DNA from: Prochilodus magdalenae | Lineage: Eukaryota > Chordata > Actinopteri > Characiformes > Prochilodontidae | Direction: 5' to 3' | Length of the DNA stretch: 64,000 nt | Assembly (NCBI GenBank): GCA_024036415.1 | Contig: JAMWET010006936.1 | Span: forward strand, 2,177,001 to 2,241,000 | In this document: piece after piece, positions 23,400-34,659 of the stretch | How the letters are laid out: every line of letters starts with the position of its first letter | How positions within the stretch are numbered: position 1 is the first letter of the stretch | Notes under the pieces: model-generated | The model's input: only the letters and a program-made list of their open reading frames with translations | Databases searched by the model: none | What the model was told of the DNA's origin: nothing | Made by a program: the position numbers and the translations under genes

Positions 23400-25330
23400 A
23401 ATTTTGAACACTACATCATTCGTTTTGCTCCTTATTGTGTGGCAGCAGATTGGATCACACAAACACTATAAATGTCATGCCACCAGTTCACTGTAACTGC
23501 TAAGAAGAGCTTACTTACATCTGAAACAGGTCTGAGGAGATGTTGGCACAGTGCATTCTACCAAAGTATTCCAGCTTGTCAATCAGTTAATGTATATTTA
23601 AATAGAACTGGCTTCTTCTGCACATCCTGATCGCCAATTCTCAGTCTGGATCATAAAGCATTCTCTGTCCTCCTTTTTTGCTCTCGTCACTGTAGAGGGT
23701 TCATCTTCCTTGTGGCGAAATGTCAGGTTGAGTGTCTTCCAGCTGATCGGAAGACAAAAGCAAGCTTTGAAATGACTTTAGAGATGAATAATTTAATATG
23801 TGTCAGAAATGGGGCGGAAATTGCCAAGAACCTGACAGGCCGCATTCTGATACTAATTAATATATTCCACACAGTGTGCGAGAAAAGACAAAGCACGGTA
23901 AAAAACATAATTTCAGTCTTCATGCTGTGAAGATGCATTGTAACTATTTTAATCAGCGCTTCTGAGTTTTACTGTGATTGACATTTTATTACACTGTATG
24001 AAATCCCGCAGGGAATGTGAGTCATCACATGATATAGTGATAGTGGGAGCACTGTAGCGTGCAGAGGCGACCTTTTTTGCACTGCAGTGACCTCCACAAA
24101 CCTGAAGCACGAACTTCGCTGACGGCTTTTCTAATGTGGAGAACTGTAGATGTTCTGTCACCTGGCTTCAGTAAGGTTAAATCATGGGTCAGCTGATGGA
24201 CCTATATGGATCTATATGAATTTGGCCCAGAGAACCCTTTTGTCATTCCAGCGATTTTCATCCTAACCTCTACCTGACATGTCTGTATGCACAGTAGCTG
24301 TATTAATATTTATTTTGGGGGTTTTAGGTTTTGTCTTTAGGTTTGACCGTAATGGTGTGGTAAGGTTTGTTCAGGGACCAAATAAACGTCTTCAAGTGCC
24401 TACAGTCCTGATATATACCATTCAGTTTACTACAGACAAGGCAAACATTACAAGTCTAATCTTTTCAGGTCTAATATATATAGACATGCTATCTTATATG
24501 TGAAACGCCCTCATTATTTAAGCTGCTTAGACACCTGTGTGGCAAGTGTCCTGGGTTGGGGGAAGTCTGGAGCTTATCCCAGTGCTCACAGGGAGAAAAA
24601 AACAGGAAACACACTAAACAGGTATGAAGCCAGAAGTTGGTCCTCTATAGGGGGGGTTCAGATTCTTGGACCCCGAGGAGGAAAAGCTGGTGATTTTAAT
24701 ATGAATATGAAGCATTCTGGAGCACATTGACAACAAAATACAGAGAATAAAGGAATTGCTGTAGTGTTAGTTAAAAGTCATGTCAAAAACTATATAGCTT
24801 TTCAGGCATATAGACTTTATAAATATAGTTGTTTAAAACTTTTGCTTAATTTTACTTAATTTTACAGAAATCTACTTTTATTTGTCCTTCTTGTCCACAA
24901 CTATTAAGATGCCATTCTGAAACCGTCATTCCATTTATGGCTATAGATCAATGTTCATACTGCCACACCTTTTAGTATATGTAATATACCTACTTGTTTT
25001 CTGTCAAGTGTGTCACTGCATAATTTGCAGTTAACAGAGACTGAAAAAAAATCCCAGTGTGGATCGCTAAGCCCATGCAGACACCAATCAATAGACTGTG
25101 TGAGCATTGCCTAAAGGGTCTAAAAGATTCATTAGCTAGCATTTTGGATTACTAAATTCACCCTAACAGTGTTTATTCCTACTTGAGCTTTAACCAAAAG
25201 CTGTTCAGTAGTGTCTGGTACAAAGAGTACACACTGGACATGCCTTTCCAGTCAAAATGGCCATCTAGAACAAGTTATTCATTTTATAAGTGTAAAAAGC
25301 AGAAAATAATAGATGACTGAAAATCACACA
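23400..25330. other. No gene seen; a short dispersed repeat near 24535-24610
   Basis: CTGGGTTGGGGGAAGTCTGG, then AGCTTATCCCAG, is a decayed copy of the 18735-19018 family. The frames at 23712-23938 on both strands are not recognisable. Confidence 0.45.
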
Positions 25331-25339
25331 GAAACCTCA

Positions 25340-25545
25340 AAACTAAATATAATAGCCATTCATTTTTAATCACTTACTGTGACCACCCTTTGTCTTTATT
25401 ACAGCTTCTAGTCTTGCTGCACCAACATTTTTCCACACCTCCAGAGTCTTCAAAGCAGGTTGCTTTTTCTGCTTCCCACTATGCAACTACAGTAATCCCA
25501 AACCTGGGTCAGTCTATTGCTCTGAGGACACGAGAAGCCTAGCCT
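25340..25545 (+). repeat. Possible dispersed repeat
   Basis: TGTGACCACCCTTTGTCTTT, then ATTACAGCTTCTAGTCTTGC, resembles the arm of a common Tc1-related fish repeat (GGCCACCCTTTGCCTTTATT type). Weak. Confidence 0.35.
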
Positions 25546-25959
25546 ATATGTTTGATTTGCATAAGAAAAAGAAAGACCCAAAGAAAATGTTGGACTGTCT
25601 CCTCGCAGTGAAAGCTGGACAGAAACGTTTGTTCATTTTTACAGATTCGGAAACACAAATGAGTCAATGGGTCTGCTGTCAGCCCAACATGAGAGAAGGA
25701 AAAATTATTACTACCCCATTGGCGTATTCTAACCTCTTATTAATCATGTTGAAGGAGCTGCACCCGGATAGATAATTTGAGGTCCGGGCGTCAGTGAAAG
25801 GAAGAGTAAATACAGTGATGGCCTGAGCTTCTGGGAAGGATCCATTTTTAGCAATAAACTGAACCTTGTTACAAAAAAAGGAGTGAGGAGCGTAGAGAAG
25901 GTACAGTGCATTATCTTGTTTGTTACAATAGGGTTGGAGACCACAGCTTTCTAGTGATA

Positions 25960-25975
25960 TGGTGCCCCCTACTTG
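25960..25975 (-). promoter_or_regulatory. CTCF-like motif, reverse
   Basis: The reverse complement CAAGTAGGGGGCACCA fits the CTCF core except at position 2. It directly abuts the first 49 bp direct repeat. Confidence 0.35.
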
Positions 25976-26502
25976 TTTGGAGAATGAGTTTGAGAGGCTG
26001 TATTGTCTTACAAAGTAGTCTTTTTGGGGTCTAATTAAAAGAAGCGTGAAGCGAGTCCACCCATCAGGGTCCAGTGCGAGCTTGTTTTGAGCTGTTGGAC
26101 AGAGCTGGGCTCTAGCTTATGGAACCTGTTCTCCTTCAGTGTTTTGTGCTTATAATTATTTGAATAGACATCAGTGTCAGACTAATTAATGACCTTCTAT
26201 TAAAGACAGGTGGACTGAGAGACACTAGAGTCTCTTCACCTACACTGAGCTGATTGAGTCCTGTTCCAGAAATGATAATAGGACATTAGATCCATCATAA
26301 ATCATGCTAATTTGAAGGTAAATACTTTAGTACTTTTACTAAGTGGAGGTCTAAAGGGAGGAACTTCCACTTTTCCTAAAGATATAGAGGTACCTTGAGT
26401 ATCTCTGCTTTAACTCTCTGGTTTGTATACTTCGTCCACCACTGGGTCTTGGTGTTTGGAGAATGAGTTTGACAGGCTGTATTATCTTACAAAGTAGTCT
26501 TT
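25975..26502 (+). repeat. Duplicated segment, copy 2, flanked by 49 bp direct repeats
   Basis: Segment 26029-26454 is the second copy of 22954-23393. It is bracketed by GTTTGGAGAATGAGTTTGA-initiated 49 bp repeats at 25975-26023 and 26454-26502 that differ at two positions. Copy 1 has no such flanks. Confidence 0.9.
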
Positions 26503-26532
26503 ATCTAATGTTAGCATGTTTAATGGTCTATA

Positions 26533-26645
26533 CCAGTGTTTCTCAACCCTAATCGTGAAGGCACCATGCCCTGAACATTTTATGGCTTTCCTTGCTGCCA
26601 ATACACTTGATCCAACTTATCAGCTTATTAACAAGCCCTTAATGT
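26533..26645 (+). repeat. Solo end of a TIR repeat family
   Basis: CCAGTGTTTCTCAACCCTAA, then AGGCACCATGCCCTG, is the same terminal sequence as at 27269 and (inverted) 28058; it continues into TTATTAACAAGCCC, typical of this fish repeat. Confidence 0.6.
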
Positions 26646-27268
26646 TTTTTTCTTTGACATTCCTCTTGATTCTGATCAGGTGGATTGTCTCAAATCCAAT
26701 TTTTCCCAGAAATATAACCTGAAAAATGAATAAAGAAATGAAATAAAAGAATTGTGTTCTTTGACTTTCACCCAGTACTGTATATACACACACACATTGA
26801 TTTAGAGGGAGAAAGAGAGGGAGAGAAAGAGAATGACTAAAGGCCACTCTGAGAGAAGACTGCCTGGTGACATTTGCCTCCGCAGAAGAAGAAGAGAGGA
26901 GCGTAAGGGCCACTTAAAACAACTCTGACCCATCAGTGAACAATGGGAAAGGGCTTCCTGTGATCCTTTACGAAGAAAGCCTTCCCACATAGACATAACA
27001 AATACGGTTTTAAAGGCCAGAGTAAAACAGAAAAAAGTCTTAGAGGTTCTTTTCTCTGGCGTCAGTTAGACACTCTTTAGAAGCTGATCTTAGAATAGAA
27101 GGAGGTTCAGAGATTACAATCTTGAATGGGGCATTCTGGCCTAGTATGTTGCCATGGTATGCTACATTCTGAAGCGGAGCACTGCATCTCACAGCTTCAG
27201 AGCCTTTCAGAATTCCTGATTTGTTCATATGGTGCCTATCAATGTCTTCTCACCTCACATGTCTATTT

Positions 27269-28058
27269 CAGTGCTTCTCAACCCTGGTCCTGGAGGCACC
27301 CTGCCCTGCTCATTTAGGGCCTTCCCTGCTCCCAGCACACCTGATCATGTGTGATGTTCACACATAAAAGGAATTTGTTTTTGGTTACAGTAGCTTACAG
27401 TGCACAGAGAGTAACAGCATTGCACACACAAACATACAAACACACATCCTAACACACACACAATACCTTACATAGCTGTACACTTTACATTATGTATAGC
27501 TGTCTATGTATATTAAAGAGCAGAGTGCAGCAGTCCGGATGTAAAGGCAGAGTAAGGCTTAAAAAGTGTAGTACAAGAAGAAACACCAGTCTGAGACAGT
27601 CAGTACAGAGGATGGACCACCAGTCTGAGACAGTCAGTACAGCGGATGGAACACCAGTCTGAGACAGTCAGTACAGAGGATGGACCACCAGTCTGAGACA
27701 GTCAGTACAGAGGATGGACCACCAGTCTGAGACAGTCAGTACAAAGGATGGGGTGTTGTGTGATACTTCTCTGTAGGCTGGTTGTCTTGATCCTCTTTTG
27801 GCTAAGCGCCTGCCTGAGGGAAGACGCTGGAAAAGGTGATGTTCTGCGTGTGATGGGTCAGTGATGATCTATTCTGCACGCTTCCAGGTTCTGAAAGTAT
27901 ACAGATCTAGCAAAGTGGGTAGTTTGACTCCAGTGGTCTTCTCTGCAGAGCTGATGATTTATTGCAGTCTGTAAGTGTATTAGGGAGTGTGTTAAAGCAG
28001 GGAGTCCACTAACATGTCCAAGGCATGGTGCCTCCACGACCAGGGTTGAGAAACATTG
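27269..28058. mobile_element. Nonautonomous DNA transposon with ~45 bp inverted ends
   Basis: The left end CAGTGCTTCTCAACCCTGGT, then CCTGGAGGCACC, is matched by the right end GGTGCCTCCACGACCAGGGT, then TGAGAAACATTG, in inverted orientation. The interior carries a 34 bp minisatellite and text also present, inverted, at 32751-32905, so a second repeat is probably nested inside. No transposase is seen. A hAT-type MITE is the likeliest class. Confidence 0.6.
27585..27754 (+). repeat. 34 bp minisatellite, 5 copies
   Basis: Unit ACCAGTCTGAGACAGTCAGT plus ACAGAGGATGGACC; five tandem units at exact 34 bp spacing with one or two changes each. Confidence 0.95.
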
Positions 28059-28059
28059 T

Positions 28060-28620
28060 TCTTTGTTACCTATGATGGCTCAACCATTGGCTCACCTTTG
28101 TCTGTGGTTGGGATAAGGCTGAAGCCAACTTTGTAGCCTTCAGCTTCTTGTTCAGATTTTCCTGTTGCACGTTAAGTGGTGCAACGGTTACATTCTTGTG
28201 CCTTCTGCACCATTCAAGCTGGAACATTTAAACGGGTGAATAAGAAGCTGACATCAGGAACCTTTTACTGCATGGTTCATCTGTGTGTGTGCACTAAACA
28301 ATAGCTACATGCAGCTTTGCTAACACTTAAATCAGGGTTTTACATTTACACAAAATACAGACCAATATAAGTAACACAGCCTGTCATGCAGGTTTAAGAA
28401 GCTTCATTGAATCCATTGACTTGCTTCACAATGGTCCACATCTTTCCACATTGTTTCAGAGCAGTTAGCTTACATACTGTAAACAACTGTAACGTTAATG
28501 TATGGAGGTGCTATGGCGTTGAATATTTGACAAAAAATAAAAAAAAAATAAAAATATTAAAGCACCTTGTCACCAAGGTTAATCCAACTGCTAACAAAAA
28601 AAAGTTGCCTTACATGCTTT
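28060..28620. other. No gene seen
   Basis: No recognisable exon or repeat before the candidate terminal exon at 28640. Confidence 0.45.
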
Positions 28621-28639
28621 CATTTGTTTTCTTGTGCAG

Positions 28640-28715
28640 GAGGACATCTGGAAGAAGGAGTTGTTTACCGCTGCCACCTCGATAGCAAATAAATCTTTCA
28701 GTTATTTATTTTAAA
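28640..28715 (+). other. Candidate terminal exon with poly(A) signal
   Basis: The acceptor TTTGTTTTCTTGTGCAG is followed by about 48 bases and then AATAAA at 28688-28693, as in a terminal exon. Three frames are open for a short distance: EDIWKKELFTAATSIANKSF, RTSGRRSCLPLPPR and GHLEEGVVYRCHLDSK. I recognise none. No matching upstream donor is clear. Confidence 0.25.
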
Positions 28716-28719
28716 TATT

Positions 28720-30720
28720 TGCTGAAATACATTGTGCCTGTAATAATTCAAACTACTCCAAGGACAATAGCTGATGAAAAAAAGGGCAGAGGGTCCTATA
28801 AAAGCCATTTCTGATTTCTGACTAACTTTGGTATCTCCGATGTAGGTTCTGGTGTAAATGGGAATCTCTGAAGACTAATAATAGACTTCGCTAGCAGAGA
28901 AGCCCTATCCTGTCCTAGATAGAGTCTTTACTGATCTCTGGATCCACAATTATAGCTTTCCATTCTATGCATGGGGTTGTTGGTAGGGCACCACAATTAA
29001 AAGACTGAATAGACCTCCTTCAATGAGCTAAGCTAGATTGTGTCCTGTTGTTTGTTCTTCTTCTATTAGTACTAAAGGTACCCATCAGCATTTTGTTTGT
29101 TTTGGGTAGGTAGAAAAATTCCTTGTGCAATCAATGGATGTTTTAAAGCCTGGCTTGATGTTAGACTACAGGAGGTAGATGCTTAAGCACAAGCTGAGAC
29201 TCAGGCAATCTAAGTGTAGTGGTTTAAAATGATGTAAAATAAAGGGAATAATGGAGCACCATACAAATGCATTGATAGACACACAGGAACCAAAAATAAT
29301 TGGGCTTCCTTCGGAGTCTGATGAATAACATGTATCACACGACACTGTTATGGCATGGTGCTGTGCTTGCTGGGTTATTTTTGGAGAACTCTATATGCAG
29401 AAGAGGAGCAACAGCTAAGACATGCTGTAAAGAAAGAGTACCCTTGAATGCCAATTAGCTGCTAGCCTGCTGTTTGCTAACTTGTTATAAAATGGCACAA
29501 TGAGACTGAGGCAGAAGTTCATTTCAGTATGTCCTTGTTAACTGAGAAGTTTGAGTTAAGTGTTAACAGCTGGGCATTGCTGTTGTCATTAATCTGATGT
29601 TAATTTGCCAGATCTACAGGGTCCTGAGGGACACTGTGAGTTTCCACATTTCCAACCCAGTTTAAATTCACTTAGTGCACAGGCCTAATTATCTGCTGGC
29701 ATTCTTTGTTTCTTTTTCTTCTTTCTCACATTCTCTAGCATAAAACCTTGATTGGGAAAGAAACTCCAGCTGAAATGTTTGTGGCCAGAGATCAATAAAG
29801 AACATTGATCTCAGCATGCTAATTGATCAATTAGATACTGAGTGTTGTTCAGGGTTGGGAGCTCCTGGTGCTGTCCAAGGTGCTGATTTCCAGTTCCTTG
29901 CAGTGCACAGTTATAGCTGGCCATTCTGCATTGCCACTCATTGGCTGGGACATTACAGCCTGAATAACTGCATTATTATTATTGTTTGCTCCACATAATA
30001 TTTGCATGCTTTGCCACAATGCCCGCTGTCTCTGCAGTCAACCGCAAAACATCTCCAAGAAAATCCAGCGTCTCTCTGTCGGAGTGTATTGATTACAGAT
30101 TCGTGCTCCATGATTACAAAGCCTAGACCTGAAATCCTTGTTTGAATGCACATGTAGAGAACTGCAGTATGTGCCCATTATTTTGAAAACATGTCTGGAA
30201 AACTATCAGAACACTATAATTTCACTCAGAAATAATCAAAGCAATTTTTTTCTATCAATTTCCTTCTGTGGGTGTTTGATTGCTTTATTTCAAGTTTCAG
30301 TCCAAACACAAAGTGCATGGGATTAAAAAGTATACATACAAAATGTTGTTAGCATGTTTGTGTTTTGATACCAGGAAATGACCAAAGGTAAAGAAATTAT
30401 ACCTTTTCATGGGACTAAAGGAGAAAACAAAAACACACATGCAGTGCTCTGTCGCTAATACTGAGGTCAGACTACACATGTCAGATTGCCGTGTCTAGGG
30501 AGGTTGACAAATCATCGTTCATGTCCTTGTCTGAGCTCTTAGGCCATTGGGAAGGAGCGTCAAGAAACTGTCAATCATGGCTATAAAAATGCCATGTGTG
30601 ATGTTGCCAGTTTTTGGTTCTGAACAGGAAAAGAAAAGAAAGAAAAAATGATGGTGGACCTTTTTCCTGGGTGTCTCAGAGAGGACAGTACCAACTGCCT
30701 CCTCTTCAAAAAGAACAGTT
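28720..30720. other. No gene seen
   Basis: AT-rich noncoding DNA; open frames at 29816-30153 lack recognisable features. Confidence 0.5.
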
Positions 30721-30739
30721 GCACTTTCACAGGTGTATC

Positions 30740-30815
30740 CTGCCCTATTCCCTTTGAATGCTGGCATAGGCTTCAGCACCCCGCACAAGCCAGAAGGATA
30801 AAGTGGATGAATGAG
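30740..30815 (-). repeat. Fragment of the 18735-19018 repeat family
   Basis: The reverse complement gives TTATCCTTCTGGCTTGTGCG, then GGGTGCTGAAGCCTATGCCA. The opposing frames at 30519-30887 (-) and 30648-30830 (+) overlap it and are not genes. Confidence 0.55.
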
Positions 30816-30829
30816 CAAGGGGGTGAGTG

Positions 30830-31665
30830 ACCAGCACTTAGCTGCATTGTAGTAAAATGTTTGTAGAGCTGCTTCATGTTGTAGCACTGTTAAATTCTAG
30901 GCAAATTGAAAACAACAAATTCAAAGCGTTTTTTTTTTTTTTTTTGTGAATCTTAGTTTCCTCATATGGACTGGATGAAATGGGGTGTGAGTGGTACATA
31001 TGGAATATTCAACAGTGTTTACATTATTTTCTATTTCATTACATATTTTATTGCAATTATTACATTCATTACATCATGCTTTATTGGTCCTTTATTTTTG
31101 AAAGCTAATATAATGGTTAACGGAAATTGTGCTTAGAAGTGTGTTGTCCATAGAAGGTGCATTCTGAGATGCATACTCAATGTTGTCTGACCACACAAAC
31201 CTTTGCACATGGCTGAAAAACAAAATTTCAGTATCAAATATAATTTAATGTTGCTATTAGTATATGCATGTTTGCAGTATACTCGTGTTCGCAAATAAGG
31301 TCAGTTGTAGTAGATTAGGGGACATAACTGAGTCTTGTCTTCTACTGAAATCCACAAATAGGTAACAACCATTGCTGGCATTCAGGCACTGCATTCAGAC
31401 AACGCCAGATCTTATTTTCGGTATGGATCTCGCACATGTTCTTTTCTGCCAAATGAGGCTAGCATTTATAGTACATGCAATTTGTGTGTGCAGTAAGCCT
31501 ATAGATTATACGTTGCCGACTACACAGTGGATATAGGACTGATGACACAAATTGCAGCCTGTACTCTAGACAGATCCCTGCTGAATGAGACATAAATAAC
31601 TTTTCTATCCTCTCTTTCAGATATTGTGAACAGCATTCCTGGATACTTTGCACATAAAAGTATAC
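30830..31665. other. No gene seen; T run at 30929-30947
   Basis: A 19 bp T homopolymer and AT-rich text. An acceptor-like CTTTCAG at 31614-31620 has no convincing exon behind it. Confidence 0.5.
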
Positions 31666-31667
31666 AG

Positions 31668-31870
31668 TACCGGCCACAAGTAATTGGACGGTGACAGTTT
31701 TGTGTTGTTTTGGATCTGTGGCTGCAACTTTGAACTTGAGCAATGACAATGGAGTTAAAATGCAGGTTGTCAGATATGTTTTCAGGGTATTTATAACCAT
31801 TTGTGAATCAACATAGGGTTGCATGCATAAGTTTGGGCACTTTGGTCATATTACAGGTTTTGTTGATTCT
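31668..31870. mobile_element. Possible Tc1/mariner terminal remnant
   Basis: TACAGTACCGGCCACAAGTA, then ATTGGACGGTGACAG, looks like a Tc1-type terminal repeat beginning at a TA. A second terminus-like GCATAAGTTTGGGCACTTTG lies at 31827-31846. No transposase is readable. Confidence 0.4.
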
Positions 31871-31874
31871 CTAA

Positions 31875-32745
31875 GTGAAAATGAACACATACATCCGCAC
31901 ATTGTAACACACTATTACAAAGAAGAACAAAAGACTGGCCACTCCAGAGTTCAGACTTCAACATCATTATGTGTGTTCTAAGAGGTCTAAAAATTTCCAT
32001 GCAGGTTTCTTCAGAAACTGAAAACAAGTGTCTTAAAAATACAAGAAGCTGTAATGTCCCATGTTTCAAATGTAGGGCCTAAACAGTTGATAAGGACTTT
32101 TACAGTGCCAGTTTCTACACAGTTCCCATGCTGAGGTTGCTTGCTTTAATTAGGTTTAATCCACCAACTCTTTCATTTTGGCACGCCTGCTGGGAGAAAG
32201 ACATCTGGCAGTTTTACACATGGCAAGATCCTTGAAGTTTTATCTGCACCAAGCAACCGTGCTGCATAACAAGTCTAATCCTGGATGGCAGGATTATGGT
32301 TTCTTCAACATTTGATCTGTGGGTTAAGTCTCAAGAAAGGCAGAATCAATCCAAGCAGAATCATTCCATGCCTTCGCTGAAATTACACCTCCATTTGATT
32401 GGCTAAGAAATACTAACGTGCCTGTCTGTAGCTATTTGTAGCTAGTCCTTTGGCCCCTGACTGTGTTTAATAATATCAGAAGCTATTTGGGTTATTATCT
32501 ACCTGACTTTGGCATGACTCATGAAATGGATATTATAGCACAGTGGTCTTGGACAAATTAAAGGCAGGAGGTGGAAATAAAGTAAAGCAACTGAAAAATA
32601 CTACAGACAGCTAATATGAAAAGACAACTCAGTACGATGGGCCTGCCAAGGGTGTGGCCATGTTGCCATCAAAAAAACACAAAAAAGTAAAAACGGTCCA
32701 TCCCATCTTTGAATGTGTGGATTGTTTGTAAAAAACAGAAAATGA
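31875..32745. other. No gene seen
   Basis: Noncoding, no recognised element. Confidence 0.45.
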
Positions 32746-32750
32746 AACTC

Positions 32751-32905
32751 TGTACTCTGTACTGACTGTCTCACACTGGTGTTTCTTCTTGTGCTGCACT
32801 TTTTAAGCCTTAATCTGCCTCTACATCAGGACTGCTGCACTCAGCACTTTAACATACAGTACATATACAGCTATACATAATGTAAGATTTACAGGTATGT
32901 GAGAT
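32751..32905 (-). repeat. Repeat shared (inverted) with 27440-27610
   Basis: GACTGTCTCACACTGGTGTT, then TCTTCTTGTGCTGCACTTTT and TAAGCCTTAATCTGCCT, is the reverse complement of text inside the 27269-28058 element. It shows that this interior is a repeat in its own right. Confidence 0.8.
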
Positions 32906-32907
32906 AT

Positions 32908-32908
<1 letters not shown>

Positions 32909-32998
<90 letters not shown>
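32909..32998. repeat. Long GT microsatellite
   Basis: About 44 GT units with one TT interruption. Open frames of Cys-Val or His-Thr repeats here are artefacts. Confidence 0.98.
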
Positions 32999-33001
<3 letters not shown>

Positions 33002-33284
33002 CCATTGTTGTACCTTTAAGGCATACTTTAACATAGTTTCCCTTGATGAGCAAAAATTGTTCCTGCATACAGAAAAAAACTTTCAGGAGGACTAAGGCAA
33101 TTCCCGCTATGGCATGAGTGTCTAATGTCTAATGTTGTCCTATAAAGACAATGAACAGAGACTGTCCAGACAAACGGCAGGTGCCACAGTGCACAAATCT
33201 AGACAAATTAGTGGTCTACTGCATTTTCAGGATGCTCCAGAACAAACTATAATAACCACATTTGGGAAACATAAGCCTAGCTTG

Positions 33285-33490
33285 ATAGTGGTCAGCGTGA
33301 CTAGCCATTGAGCTACCACAGCATGTGGGAGATTGGGGTTTGATTCCTGGTCTTCGTGACTATGCTGTGCTACACCAAAAAGAGTCCTTGGGCAAGACTC
33401 CTAACACTACATTGGCCTATCTGTAATACGATTAACCTTGTAAGTCGCTCTGGATAAGAGCATCAGCTAAATGCCATAAATGTACATGTA
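33285..33490 (+). mobile_element. tRNA-derived SINE, near full length
   Basis: B-box GGTTTGATTCC at 33337-33347, then GACTATGCTGTGCTACACCA, GTCCTTGGGCAAGACTCCTA and the tail TTGTAAGTCGCTCTGGATAA, then AGCTAAATGCCATAAATG. It is the same family as 15265-15445. It lies just upstream of the candidate promoter. Confidence 0.75.
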
Positions 33491-33599
33491 AAGATAAATG
33501 TAGATATGGAGAAAATGTAAATGAAGGAAGGAGATTAATAAAAGTAGATGATTCGTTTGGATATCAGAGCGAGAAAGAGCTGGTCTAAAAGATAAAAAG

Positions 33600-34060
33600 G
33601 GCTAGCGACGTCACAACTATCTTAAAGTCGTAGATGGCTTTAGCCAGCAGTCTTTTTGGGTACCTTTAGCTTTGAAGAGATAAACCCTGTTTATTGTAGG
33701 GGGCAGTTGGTGTGGAAGGTATTGTGTTTTTAGCAGACCTACTTTGTTTTATGGGAAAGTAGGAGCTGAACTTGGTTTCTTTTTTGGGGTTCATGTTGGT
33801 CTAAGGTAATAGATGTGTGTAACAACAACATGACCTTGGGATAAGACACAATGAAATTAAACCCAAAAAGAAAAAACAGGAGCTAAAAAACTGAACTAAA
33901 TATACATCATCGTACTTTAGCAGCATCCATCAACAATACATGATGAAGCACATAAGGCTGGGCAAATGTAAATAGTGGTTAGCCAATCTGAGCTTAGGGG
34001 GCGGGGCCAGTGGAAGCACGAGCGGGGAAAAAATAGCTCGCGTGGTTCCCTGTGAAACGC
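33600..34060 (+). promoter_or_regulatory. Candidate CpG-rich promoter, probably of npffr2
   Basis: A CCAAT box lies at 33983-33987 in a conventional context (AGCCAATC), followed 10 bp later by a GC box (GGGGCGGGGCC) at about 33998-34008. A CRE-like GACGTCAC lies at 33607-33614. From about 34000 to 34210 the DNA is rich in CpG (repeated GCGGG and CTCGCG), unlike its AT-rich surroundings. The + orientation is inferred from the splice donor downstream at 34216/34217. No clear TATA box is seen. Confidence 0.55.
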
Positions 34061-34216
34061 AGCGGGAAAAAAAGTGCTCGCGCACCGAGCGGAGGTGTCA
34101 TCCTGAGAGGGAGCTCTGTGTGTATCTGTGGACTTTTTTCTCCGACTGAATTTCTCGAGTAAAACAACAAAAGACAAGACTTCTCCACACAGATTGGACG
34201 TTCTAGTTTTAAAGAG
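34050..34216 (+). other. Candidate noncoding first exon ending in a strong donor
   Basis: CpG-rich sequence ends TTTTAAAGAG/GTGAGTTT, a near-perfect donor at 34216/34217. No ATG occurs in the + strand between about 34060 and 34216, as suits a 5' UTR exon. The next well-supported + strand acceptor joined to coding sequence is 47118/47119 of npffr2, which implies a 12.9 kb first intron. Assignment to npffr2 is inference; it could belong to another transcript. The start is approximate. Confidence 0.45.
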
Positions 34217-34634
34217 GTGAGTTTACTTTCTTTTAGCTTCTATTGAAAATTAAAATAATACCTAAAAGAGATTTTAAAAAGAGCTACCTCCGTACATCTG
34301 GAGAAGACGTTTTCAAGCGTCGTATTGTTGACATTTTGGTTTATTTACAACGTGTTGCAGTGTAAAGTAACTGTGTGTAAGTTTGTATTTACATTGATAT
34401 ATATATACATATTGATTTACTTCAGTTACGCTGTTTTAATTCGTTATACTGCCTTTCTCGTCGTGGAGTGGTTTAAAAACGTGAACAATTGTCAGTGTTG
34501 TGTTTTTTTTTTTTCATTGTTATGATGTGTCTTTTTTAATTAGTACTCCTCCTGTGAACCGTGCTAATCACCTGTCAGGAGAGGGTTGACACCCACTGTA
34601 AGCTGTTGAACAAGCATGTTTTCCCTTCATCCAG

Positions 34635-34650
34635 CCAGCAGGGGGCAGCA
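34635..34650 (+). promoter_or_regulatory. CTCF-like motif
   Basis: CCAGCAGGGGGCAGCA matches the vertebrate CTCF core CCASYAGRKGGC exactly. It lies about 420 bp downstream of the candidate first-exon donor, within what would be the first intron. Confidence 0.5.
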
Positions 34651-34659
34651 CTAGTTCAA

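Noticed and set aside
27585..27754. CRISPR-like array
   Set aside because: The 34 bp units are contiguous with no spacers; it is a minisatellite in a vertebrate genome.
30519..30887. 122-residue minus-strand frame
   Set aside because: Overlaps a dispersed repeat fragment; no domain features and a competing frame on the other strand.
31459..31824. 121-residue minus-strand frame
   Set aside because: Runs into a Tc1-like terminus; no protein family features.
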